64,000 nt of DNA from Zhengitettix transpicula (Eukaryota > Arthropoda > Insecta > Orthoptera > Tetrigidae). How positions within the stretch are numbered: position 1 is the stretch's first letter; every line of letters starts with the position of its first letter. Below are positions 50,701-58,936 of this stretch, in pieces. The position numbers were made by a program, and so were the translations under genes. The DNA lies in assembly GCA_037074705.1 (NCBI GenBank), contig CM073590.1, positions 207,496,746-207,560,745 of the forward strand, written 5' to 3'. The notes under the pieces are model-generated. The model searched no databases. It saw nothing but the letters and a program-made list of their open reading frames with translations, and was not told the DNA's origin.

Positions 50701-53700
50701 AACTCTGACTTATCTTCCACAGAAAGTCTCAATACTATGTAGAAATTTAATTACAAATATTTTTCTTAACTTAAAATTGAAATGGACAACAAAAGTCTTA
50801 ACATGCCAATATTATTATCTTGGTCAGGGCGAGGCTTCACATGAATTTAGAAAGTTCAGTACGCAAATAAAATTTAGTGCGGTGTTGCACTTTCCCTTCG
50901 GAAAGTACAAGTTATTGTTGCGGTCGCGGTGTGATGGTTATATTAATCTACTGGAAACAAGTAAGGTTGCACGACGAGACTATGACCGCGTCTGCATTCA
51001 AGTGAAGGGCACATCTGGCAAACAAGAGGCTATTAAAATGGTTCCCAAGGTTGTCATCAGGAAGAACATTGAAGCCCTCGCACCTGACCACAAGGACGAC
51101 ACTGCACGTAGTTCGGGGCAACGGCCGCCAGGGGCGCTAGCGACCGCGACCGCGGCGCGCCCTGGCGACGGCAGCGCCAACTACTAGAAGGAGGATGATG
51201 GTACTCACCGTCTCTGCTCATGCCCACAGCGATGCACTTCTTAAGGCGGCAATATTGACAGCGGTTCCGGTTTATCCTGAGGATGGAACACTGCTGGTTC
51301 TTGGTGCACGGCCTGTACTGGATCTTCTGCTGGATGCTGCGGCGGAAGAAGCCCTGCGCAGAACAAGAGCAGTCCGTGAGTGGCGCTGCTGCGTGGCCCA
51401 TGTCTGGGGAACGACTGCGAGTCGCCTCGCCGCTCTGACCCAGTTCCCGGTCGTTCACCCCCCCACCGCTCACACGAGAAAGCGATAGTGTTTCGACACC
51501 GCGGCATTTCACTTCCAAAATATTGGAGGGGCCCGACCCCTTTACAGGCGATTGATAGTTGTTAACCGATCTGTCACTGCGATCAACACACGTAACGAGA
51601 AAGCAAAACTTTACGATTTTACCGTGAATGATCTAGGGATATTATAAATAATGAAAGTTATGACGTGCGTGAAGGGCGTGCTCTCGGGGGAAACACTGAA
51701 AAGTAGGTTCGTCGGAGACAAAGATGCGAGAAGGAAGTGCGAGTGTGTGTCGGTGCGCAATCGGTCGATGACCGCGCTCGGCCAGGAGGAAGAGCACGCA
51801 CCTTCCAGCAGCTAGAAGGTCACTCTGGGCCGTTCACCTCGGGCCGCAGAAACACTTTTGTTTTCCGATGCCCCCGTTTGCAAAAGGGGTCCATGGGAGG
51901 GAGGGGGGGGGGGAAATTGGAATCTAATTGGGCATGTGACGGGCGGGGTTAACGACCTCGGCGCGGCGAATGTAGGTCGCTATATATACGCGGGACGCAT
52001 GCGCGCAGCGGCCATTGCACCAGATCGATGACTGTGGCAGCTTTCACTGAGGCGCCGTGCGATGTGATGTGACGGAGCCCACAGCGTTCCCGTTACACAC
52101 GCGTGACGTCACGCCTAGGTTGACGACCTGCGGGCGCAGGGTTGATAACCCCGCGCGAGAACCTTCCAGAACGCGACTCTCGGGAACTGGTCGCTTACTT
52201 TACAACAGGCTCGCAAAAATGACAAGGATAGTAATCATTATGACGCCTCCCCTATGGCGCTCTTTTTTTTTTGGAGTTTTCATATTTTCTTAGTGGGAAA
52301 TTACAAGAAAAAAGTTTAGTTTCTGTACCCTTTCAAGACAATGAATTACATGGCAAAGATTTTTCAGTTTGAAGGTTCATGGAGAATGCGTTTCTTCTGG
52401 TTTATGATTTATCTCAGAAAGGTTCTCCTGATGTAATCTTTCTGCTGGACCACGGAGAGAAAGCAGCGAACAACATAAAATATATCAAGAAGCTCACGTT
52501 ACCATAGGTAATGGTGGGCATTATTTTACTCTGTTTGACGTTTACTGTGGAAGTCGTCAAAAGAAATAATTTTATTCACTTTTTTTCCGAATCAGAAGAA
52601 ATGAACGCAATACGGAATGAGGTAACTTTCGTATATTTTTCATGAAAGTTGGATTGATCAGATTCCTTGGCATAAGAGAGAAGTGTTGTCAGATGTAAAG
52701 TTGAGTTCTTATATAACGAATCACTGGTCTAAATACTGCTGTTAATAGATTCTGATGAAACATTTGTGATACGGCAAATGAGTAATAAAAGAATGGAAAG
52801 GAGAACACCATTGATGAGATGTCTTAAAATTTGAGTAAAGATATAGAAAGTGGTAGGTATGTATGTAATCTTATATACAATACGAGCCCTCTACGGCTAT
52901 ATGTTGAGAGGAAATGCGACTGTTTCAGGGATTGTTTAGTGACAAAGGAACTTCATCAGGTCACCCACGCATATGGAATGTGATCCACAGAGGAGAGCCT
53001 ACTAGAAGTCCGAGGGGGTTAAATTACGCCTTCGCGAAAACCCTCAAAAGTATTCCCAAGACCAAAATCTGCTCAAGGTGACGGAACAAAGTAACCATTC
53101 TACCTGGGGAAGGGTTTGGCGACGCAGACGTTCAAGGACGACTCCATAACTTTTGTGTGAATCCCGATCGAGGCTGGGAAAAGGGTACAAAAGAAACGAC
53201 CCTCTTCCCTTCTCGGGACCCTTTCTCAGACAAGGGGAAAATCTGTCAAAAGCGAGAGTGAACGACCTGCGTCAAGGCTATCGGAAACTCGCAATTCCAC
53301 AATGCGACGGGCTCACATGCTGCTCCAAGGTCAGTCAACCTCGTCAGGGCGTTGAGCCGGCCTTCAGCTCAGGGCCGCCAGCCCAGGGGTGAACAAAGGA
53401 ACCACTGTCAGAGCGGGAGGAATTGCTTCGGGAAACCAAAGCTTTAAACTGCAATCGCAGAATACAGATCTCTTATTCTGTCCACCAGGTTCCCGTCACA
53501 ATTTTCGCCTTAAATCTATCACTTCAAACAGGGTAGCAAGCGCACACGTCGCCGATCATCTGTCAGCCAAGCCGTCGGGACACGACGCGTGGTACTCTGT
53601 TTGAGAGAGTTGGAACAAGTTCCGTTGGATAGGTCAACGCCGGAGAAAGGCGCCGCCTTACGTCACGGTGACGTAAGACTTTCTCCGACAGCGCGCGGCG

Positions 53701-53982
53701 CTTTCTCCGGAGACGCCACAGGTGGACGGCCGTACTCACCTTGCATCCTTCGCACGAGTGCACTCCGTAGTGGAAACCGGACGCCTTGTCGCCGCACACT
53801 CTGCACAGAACCGTGGTGCCGTCGAACTCTGCAACACACAGACGCAAAGCGTAAGTCTCGCCGTCGGACGTGACGGAGCTGGGGCGTCGCCAGGTGGGCG
53901 TCGAGCAACTAGTACCTATGTGCAACTCGGGCTCGCGTCGCCCCGAGGGCGTCGTGGACTCGGGCATCTCCGGTAGGATCAT
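46179..53982 (-). CDS. E75: E75 nuclear receptor gene, A-type coding span (5 exons)
   Basis: Minus-strand gene encoding the insect nuclear receptor E75 (NR1D; Rev-Erb relative), an ecdysone early-response transcriptional regulator; family members bind haem in the ligand-binding domain. Coding exons are 53982-53916, 53828-53740, 51353-51209, 49057-48816 and 47768-46179, totalling 2133 nt and 710 residues plus stop. Every junction is GT-AG and all phases agree (1, 0, 1, 0). Domain order is a short A/B region, a two-finger DNA-binding domain, hinge, ligand-binding domain and a long F domain ending LEA. Alternative first exons at 51894-51838 and 49568-49505 lie within introns, giving B- and D-like products. 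Gene identity is certain from motifs; the exact A-type 5' end is inferred. Introns are 87, 2386, 2151 and 1047 bp. Confidence 0.95.
47769..48815 (-). other. E75 intron, hinge to ligand-binding-domain exon
   Basis: 1047 bp bounded by gtaagt and cgcag. The part next to the last exon (47800-48130) is GC-rich and the rest is AT-rich. I see no exon or repeat in it. Confidence 0.7.
48816..49057 (-). CDS. E75: E75 hinge exon (common to all isoforms)
   Basis: This 242-nt exon starts with the last two bases of a split codon (acceptor ctgcag, then CTGTGCG) and ends CACTCTG before donor gtaagt, in phase 0. It encodes the C-terminal extension of the DNA-binding domain and the hinge: [20 protein letters not shown], then [38 protein letters not shown] and YTSCPATL, which joins directly to [11 protein letters not shown]. 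The first residue depends on the upstream exon. A base G from the second-finger exon gives Ala (SRDAVRFG); a base C from the D-type exon gives Pro (HNAPVRFG). Both forms are typical of insect E75, which supports the alternative-exon reading. Confidence 0.96.
49505..49568 (-). CDS. E75: E75 D-type first coding exon (21 codons)
   Basis: The ATG at 49568 (context ctccaaaATGG) starts [16 protein letters not shown] then NYHNA plus one base C before donor GTACGT. Joined to the hinge exon it reads [15 protein letters not shown] recognise MG(E/D)ELPILKGIL...NYHNAPVRFG as the start of the insect E75 isoform without either zinc finger (usually called E75D). It sits in the intron between the second-finger and hinge exons, as expected. 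The predicted product has 631 residues. The frame stays open upstream, and a second in-frame ATG at 49652 would add 28 residues. Confidence 0.85.
49569..49860 (-). promoter_or_regulatory. E75 D-type leader and promoter region
   Basis: Very GC-rich DNA upstream of the D-type ATG. On the minus strand TCAGT (49665-49661), within GTCAGTCC, matches the arthropod initiator and would place the start about 95 nt before MGDELP. No TATA box is visible. The frame of the D exon stays open through this region. Confidence 0.3.
51209..51353 (-). CDS. E75: E75 second zinc-finger exon
   Basis: This 145-nt exon is bounded by acceptor tctgcgcag and donor gtgagtacc. It encodes [16 protein letters not shown], then [24 protein letters not shown] and IAVGMSRD plus the first base of the next codon. 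The Cys spacing C-X5-C-X9-C-X2-C is the second zinc finger of a nuclear-receptor DNA-binding domain, and GFFRRS completes the P-box that begins CEGCK in the previous exon. The exon starts in phase 0, so it can accept either the first-finger exon or a phase-0 alternative exon such as 51894-51838. The frame also stays open upstream of the acceptor, which would allow a short read-through form. Confidence 0.97.
51838..51894 (-). CDS. E75: Candidate E75 B-type first coding exon (19 codons)
   Basis: In the intron between the two zinc-finger exons, an ATG at 51894 (context cctcccATGG) opens [19 protein letters not shown]. It ends exactly at a GAG|GTGAAC donor in phase 0. The second-finger exon starts in phase 0, so splicing would give ...[23 protein letters not shown] box sits about 90 bp upstream on the same strand. 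Known E75B proteins have exactly this layout: an alternative promoter in this intron and a DNA-binding domain lacking finger one. The peptide itself I do not recognise, so the call rests on position, phase, donor and TATA box. Predicted product 677 residues. Confidence 0.5.
51895..51990 (-). promoter_or_regulatory. Candidate E75 B-type promoter: TATA box and short leader
   Basis: TATATATA at 51988-51981 in a GC-rich context, about 90 bp before the candidate B-type ATG, the right distance for a TATA-driven start and a 50-60 nt leader. The leader would hold a 3-codon uORF (ATG CCC AAT TAG) and a C-tract. The TATA sequence is nearly palindromic, so it could equally serve plus-strand transcription. 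Confidence 0.35.
51991..53739 (-). other. E75 intron between zinc-finger exons, upstream part
   Basis: Intron DNA upstream of the candidate B promoter. It is GC-rich near 52000-52200 (with a TGACGTCA palindrome at 52104-52111) and 53150-53560, and AT-rich between. No additional exon could be supported by phase and motif. Confidence 0.5.
53740..53828 (-). CDS. E75: E75 first zinc-finger exon
   Basis: This 89-nt exon lies between acceptor gtgttgcag and donor gtgagtacg. It encodes (E)[17 protein letters not shown] followed by [12 protein letters not shown]. The spacing C-X2-C-X13-C-X2-C is the first receptor zinc finger, and CEGCK is the start of the P-box, which sets half-site specificity. The first two bases (AG) complete a Glu codon started by the upstream exon. 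Its exclusion yields products lacking finger one (B-like) or both fingers (D-like), which in known E75 proteins cannot bind DNA by themselves. Confidence 0.96.
53916..53982 (-). CDS. E75: E75 A-type first coding exon (22 codons)
   Basis: The ATG at 53982-53980 opens a frame reading [16 protein letters not shown] then EPELHI, followed by one base and donor GTACTA. Splicing over 87 bp joins EPELHI to EFDGTTVLC. The same junction peptide type (EPELNI-EFDG) occurs in Drosophila E75A as I remember it, which is why I accept this donor. An in-frame TAG lies 17 codons upstream (54033-54031), so this ATG, or the in-frame one five codons later at 53967, must be the start unless another exon splices in. 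The N-terminus is much shorter than in Drosophila E75A. The donor is weaker than the others in the gene. The 87-bp intron keeps the frame and has no stop, so a retained form would also be translatable. Confidence 0.75.
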
Positions 53983-54300
53983 CGCGCACGACGGAACAGA
54001 CACACGCACTCTCGCTCTCCGGCGACCGCACTACACCACAGCCATGAGAAGAGTGAAAGTCGGCGGCACCTGAAGGGCGGGCAGCCCTTGTTGGTAAACG
54101 GTAGCGACGCTGGTGGGGAACCGGGGAGAGGGGGCAAGAATCGCTTTTAGCAGAAAACCTGCTACACGTTTTTGAAGTTGGAGGTCATTGACAACGGCGG
54201 TCGCCGGCCAATGAGCGCTCGGCAGGCCGTCGGGCTCGGCTCGCGATTGGTCGGTGCCCCCCCTCGCCCGCCCCTCCGCGGGCCGGCGCCCCTCCCCTGC
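53983..54300 (-). promoter_or_regulatory. E75 A-type leader and GC-rich promoter region
   Basis: GC-rich, CpG-rich DNA immediately upstream of the A-type ATG. It has CCAAT-type motifs at about 54208 (ccaatgagcg) and 54246 (gattgg) and no obvious TATA box, as in a dispersed CpG promoter. The leader contains a five-codon uORF (ATG GCT GTG GTG TAG, 54045-54031) about 50 nt before the main ATG. The transcription start is not determined. Confidence 0.4.
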
Positions 54301-56440
54301 GAAGGGGGCTATGGCCGGGCACGGGGTGGTTCAACGCCCTCGAACCTTGACTGAATTACCCAGACTGCCTGGCCAAGGCCATCTCCCACCTCCTTTCACT
54401 GCACTCTATTTACACCACTTATCACGCACGCACCTCAGCCGTTATCGGACAGGTTGTCGAACCCTGGCGTCGTCGTTGTTTGGAGACGCTCGCAAATCCA
54501 CCGCCGGGGCCGATGACCTGCGGATCCGATACACGTTACCTTACTGATATCGGGATTACATCCATGAATTTTTCATCGATATGCGACTGTGCTGTTTGAG
54601 TAATTGATATCGCCCTACTTGAGATGCCGTTCTGCTAGAAATTTCCTGATGTCGGGAAAAAAAAGGTGCTCCCTAATGTTACGTATAATTCGGTGTGATG
54701 CGGAATCCATTGAGGTGGACTACGGAGGGCGATGAACCCTTCTTACACAACCAGTCACGTTCGACCCGAATTTACCTACAAATACGCTGTGTGGAATATA
54801 TTTGCAAAAAAAATTTATAGCGACTGTCACAGCACTTATTTCTATGACGTAATCGATCTCACTTTCAACAACAAATGCAACAATGGTGGATAATTATATG
54901 TAAAATTGTTGTACATTAGAATGGTTTCGATTTGCTCGACCTTACTTTCGAATCGTTGACAGTAAAACTATATTTAGTTATGCTTTAAGGTTAAACCTAC
55001 CCGAACGGAGCCTCCGAAGGTTAAATTTAAGCCTTGCGAACGAACCTGGTCCTATTCCACGGTTATAAGACAAGCTAATTTTAGGATACGCTAGCGTGGA
55101 ATTCAGAGGAGAGTTTCATAAGATATAAACAGGGCGATGTTTGTGCAATGAAAGTGTTTCTTTTTCTGTATAGTTGTTCCATATATGTTGTGAAACGTAT
55201 GGAGACGCGTTGTTTCCAGCAGAGCGCTGGAGGTTGACCTCGAGGGGTTCATCCACCCCTGGGTAAGGGTAGTCGTTTGGGTTGCGTGGGAGAGCGAGGT
55301 TGCTGACCGGGTCGGCAGTCGTCGGCAATTGTCGGCCGCGTTCGGCTGCACTCGGCGCGGGGCGCGGGGCTCGGGGTCACTGCAAGTCACTTACCCCAGT
55401 GGTACAGAAAGCACTAGCAGGCAGCCGAGGCGGCCGCGATTTGGCTCCTGGCTCCAGGGCAGCGAACCCTCGTGCGACATTGAACTCTCGCGGGGGAAAT
55501 GACCCCAGTCACGGCCGGCCACTGCCTCGCTCGCACCTGCACACACTCGCTGCTGCCTTTGTTTATGGACACCCGCAGCCCGGATCAACCCACTTCTCCT
55601 ACACGCTGCCGAAATACACACCAACTGCATATACTTAGTCGCTCTTATCGTCATTCCCGTGCACAGCCTCTACAGTTTTTGTTATGTAATTCAACGGCTG
55701 CTTTCCAGGGCAGATAACGTGGAACAATTCTAGAAACAATTTTTCTCCGCCCTTTAATAATTCAAATATCACGAAAAATTTCCGAAATACCTTAACGCGA
55801 TAAGTTTCTCTGTGAATAATGTCTGAACTATACAGATTTATAAACATAGATCCGATAATTACGAGACCGATAAAAACCTTATAAGACATCCCTCATGATT
55901 TCAAACTATTGTAGAGTCTAACTATACCCGAATCACTTAAACAAATGAAAGGAGACATGGAACCATTAACAAGGTGGTGTCATGACTAATTTAATATACG
56001 GAATATATTTTACGTTTCTGATGGTCGCAATTAGATTAATAGGCGTCCAGACTGTTCATGTATTCGAAAAGCATTATATACGCCTACCAATTATTTAAAT
56101 AGGATGTTTAAAAAAACTATGGCAAAAGGAGTGGATTAGCAAACGAAAGCGTCTGAAGTATTCGACAAAATGCATCCACCGGAGTTATGTAACTGCGATC
56201 CTACGTTAGAGACCATAAAATTATAAGCAACGCGTACTTAAGCTTAATTATATTTTCCACTTTAATTATATGGAAGAAATATTGATATACAGAACTCCAG
56301 AAGCGGCTATCAATCTAGAGCAGTTTTAAGTTTGAAATTGATATTTTATTTATTTAATAATAGCAAAATAAATTGGGCAATAAGTCAAATTTATATTTAA
56401 TTAATTGTTCAGTTCAATGATTGCATTAACAATGAAAACA
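54301..56440. other. E75 upstream flank, GC-rich then AT-rich
   Basis: GC-rich to about 54540, AT-rich 54550-55180, CpG-rich 55200-55640, then AT-rich. Apart from the candidate leader exon at 55395 I see no gene. Confidence 0.4.
55395..55660 (-). other. Possible upstream E75 leader exon with strong donor
   Basis: CpG-rich DNA ending at a strong minus-strand donor (CTGGG|GTAAGTG, exon end 55395). An ATG-started frame from 55654 reaches the donor but in phase 2, which cannot join the first-finger exon in frame. In the usable phase there is a TAG shortly before the donor. If it is an exon, it is probably non-coding and would splice to an acceptor in the A-type leader, for example after gtgtag at 54031. 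Confidence 0.25.
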
Positions 56441-56448
56441 TGCACTAC

Positions 56449-56477
56449 GTTTCGTCCCTAACTAGGGACTTCATCAG
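56449..56477 (-). ncRNA. Hammerhead-like ribozyme motif
   Basis: On the minus strand: CTGATGA, one base (A), a 6-bp hairpin GTCCCT-AGTT-AGGGAC, then GAAAC. This is the order of a hammerhead core (CUGANGA, stem II, GAAA). There is one extra base before stem II, and I could not find a convincing stem I partner or an allowed cleavage base, so activity is doubtful. It sits in AT-rich repeat-like DNA. Confidence 0.35.
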
Positions 56478-56773
56478 ATGATACAAAACATTATTATAAT
56501 AAATATGTTGGATATGAATTTTTTTTAGATTCATGTTAAATTTTAATTATTGGGATTTATAACAAGCGCCTATTTCAAATTGCATTCTAATTCATATTTA
56601 TTAGAATCCAAATTAGATAAATTTAATATCAATAAGGGCATTTTTGAATCTAACTCATTTAATAAATTATATTAGGTGGTTCTTTTCTAAATAATATTAT
56701 GTATCACCCGATGACGTCAGAGATTTTGGAAGAAACGTATGTCAGGAATGGATATTGTGATTATTAGGGTAAA

Positions 56774-57016
56774 AACCACGTTCCATATCATAAATTAAAT
56801 TAAATATATTTCGGAAGCTTTCGACCACAGGCCATTTTCAACTGCGACAAATTAAACAATCCTTTAGAATTTTTTATACACTATGATAAAGACCAATTAA
56901 GTTATCATAATGTGTAAAAAATTCTAAAGTGTTGTTTAATTTTTCGCAGTTGAAAGTGGCTTGAGGACGAAATCTTCTGAAATTAATTTAATTTAATTTA
57001 TGACAAGGGACATGGT
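56774..57016. repeat. Inverted-dimer (hairpin) repeat, about 240 bp
   Basis: The left arm (cataaattaaattaaatata, ccattttcaactgcgacaaa) and right arm (aatttttcgcagttgaaagt, aatttaatttaatttatgac) are complementary around about 12 bp. Each arm holds a TTGAAA...CGAAA signature similar to the other dyads. Confidence 0.8.
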
Positions 57017-58665
57017 ATATTACTCTAGTTATGTATTTCTGTTCTGTATGAACACTTCCTACATAAATATAATAATTGAACAATTCATTAATTTGAGATG
57101 GTCTGACCTATTTGGGTGATATATTCATTTTGTTATTTTTAATATCTCTCATTTGCATGGATGCAATTTATGAAACACAAGCATTTCGTATTCATGATGT
57201 TACACGCAAGGAGTATTTACACACACACAGCCTACTGGGTAGGTACTTGGTCAAACATCAAGGTTGATAAATCATTAAATACGGGTTTAATCAGCTAATG
57301 GTATTTTAAATATCCGTAGAACGAGGTTGGAGTGACAACCAAAAATTGGTCACAGGGATATAATTAGAATAAGTACGTTGAACCGTGGCGTACGTGAACG
57401 TTCCAGGTGTCGCAGTGTGAGTGTGAATGTGTGTTACATAAGGCAGAGCCGCGTGGGCGGGCGATATTGTCCGCTAACGGTAGTGCGTGTCCTAGAGCAC
57501 TGACGTCAGCCTCTTGTGTACAGAAGCGAGCACTGAACCCTGAAATTTTGTGCCAATAGGACTGTCTGAGTCAACGCTCCGGCTCGAACCTTCCAGAGCG
57601 TCTTCGGGGAATGCCCTCTGGAAGCAGCGACGGTGAGAGCCAGGAATAATCCAGGAACTCCGGTAAAGCAAACGCGCCCACGGGGGATCGATACCTCGGG
57701 CCATTAACCCCCTATCCTTCCAGCTGGTCTTCGATTATAGCACGTATTTCATAGAACACACTTTGTGCTATATATACACTGCAACGTGGTGGAAAGTTAC
57801 GTCAGTACAGCGAGTCTGGCTGAAAACATGGATTTCCACAAATACCCAGATGATGTACTGCGGTTCGATTCTCCGTCATGACGATCGCGAACATTCTCTT
57901 CCACGTAATATATCAACTGTTGTGAGAGTAAATTATAAAACAGCAATACAACCGACGCGGTCAATAAATAAACTTTACAATCCCAGATTGTATAAATGAG
58001 TCATAGTAAAACGTTGTATAAATGGAACAGGAGTGTGGTGGTTGTTGACACCATGACTCGGATCAAAGAAGCGACTTCACGGAAAGTAAGATAAATAATT
58101 GATACAAATTTTTTTTCTCCTCTGTGCAAATGTCGGGGGCTTTTTCTGAGGTGTTGTTCAAATATTGATGCTGATTGGGCAACTGTAACCTACTTTGAAT
58201 TTTCCCGGTGTAGTGACGCCTTCGGTGTTACATAACCTTTTACTCTTGCTGCCAGAACGTATGGAAGTGAAGTACGTGAAATGTTTGTAATTTACAGGTC
58301 TGATTAATAAATAATAATTTCTGGTTTTGTTTCAGTCCGACTTCGTGTGATCATGTAGTTGGTTGTCAACGATCTATAAAAGTGGAACATTGCCCCGAAG
58401 TGAAATGAATTACCACCGTTTGCGAAAGTGCTTAGCCAGTAAAAAAAAATTTAAAGTGATCGTGATTGTTATCAAATGTGTCAGAAGCAATGCTCATTAT
58501 CCGACGTACGGCCTTTATTTTTACGATCCTGGATAATCACTTACTTGAGACTTCATTCATGTCGCTCTGATTTAATTTAAATCTGCGAGTGTGTTCGCCG
58601 TGGCTGTGGCTCTGTTACGATGTAGGCGGAAACGAGGCGGGTCTTTGAGCGCGTCGTGTTTCCGT

Positions 58666-58696
58666 AAGATGGCGGCGATGAGCCAGCGAGCGCCAT
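58666..58696 (+). promoter_or_regulatory. YY1/Pho-like sites
   Basis: AAGATGGCGGC at 58666-58676 is a strong match to the YY1/Pleiohomeotic consensus, with a second GCCAT core at 58692-58696, inside a GC-rich island. Confidence 0.3.
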
Positions 58697-58922
58697 ATTG
58701 CAGGAGCGTTGAACTGAAGGGCGGAAGTGGCGAGGTCAAGGGACTTCCTTGAACCCCGACGGCCGATGCCCTGCGCGCAGGAGTCAACGCCCTGCCCTTC
58801 CGACGCCCGATCGCATTGTCCGGGAAGGGAAATGTGTTAAATGGGGCCGAGGGTGCTCCAGAAGCGCGGCTATCTTATCGGGCGTTGACGCGACAGGTTG
58901 TTCCTCCCGCGGCGCGCGGCGG

Positions 58923-58936
58923 AGGGTCAATGCCCT
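58923..58936. promoter_or_regulatory. IR-1 hormone-response-like element
   Basis: AGGGTCAATGCCCT is an inverted repeat of receptor half-sites with a 1-bp spacer, one base away from an ideal GGTCA-N-TGACC type EcR/USP site. A single short match can occur by chance. Confidence 0.25.

Noticed and set aside
48096..53332. FTZ-F1-type sites CCAAGGTCA near 48098 and 53325
   Set aside because: The YCAAGGYCR consensus is expected about once per 16 kb by chance, so two matches are not informative.
55391..55654. ATG-started frame ending at the strong donor, considered as an E75C coding exon
   Set aside because: It reaches the donor in phase 2, but the first-finger exon needs phase 1, so it would not produce the receptor in frame.
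57860..57880. tRNA B-box-like word ggttcgattctccg
   Set aside because: No A box at the right distance and no cloverleaf could be folded around it.
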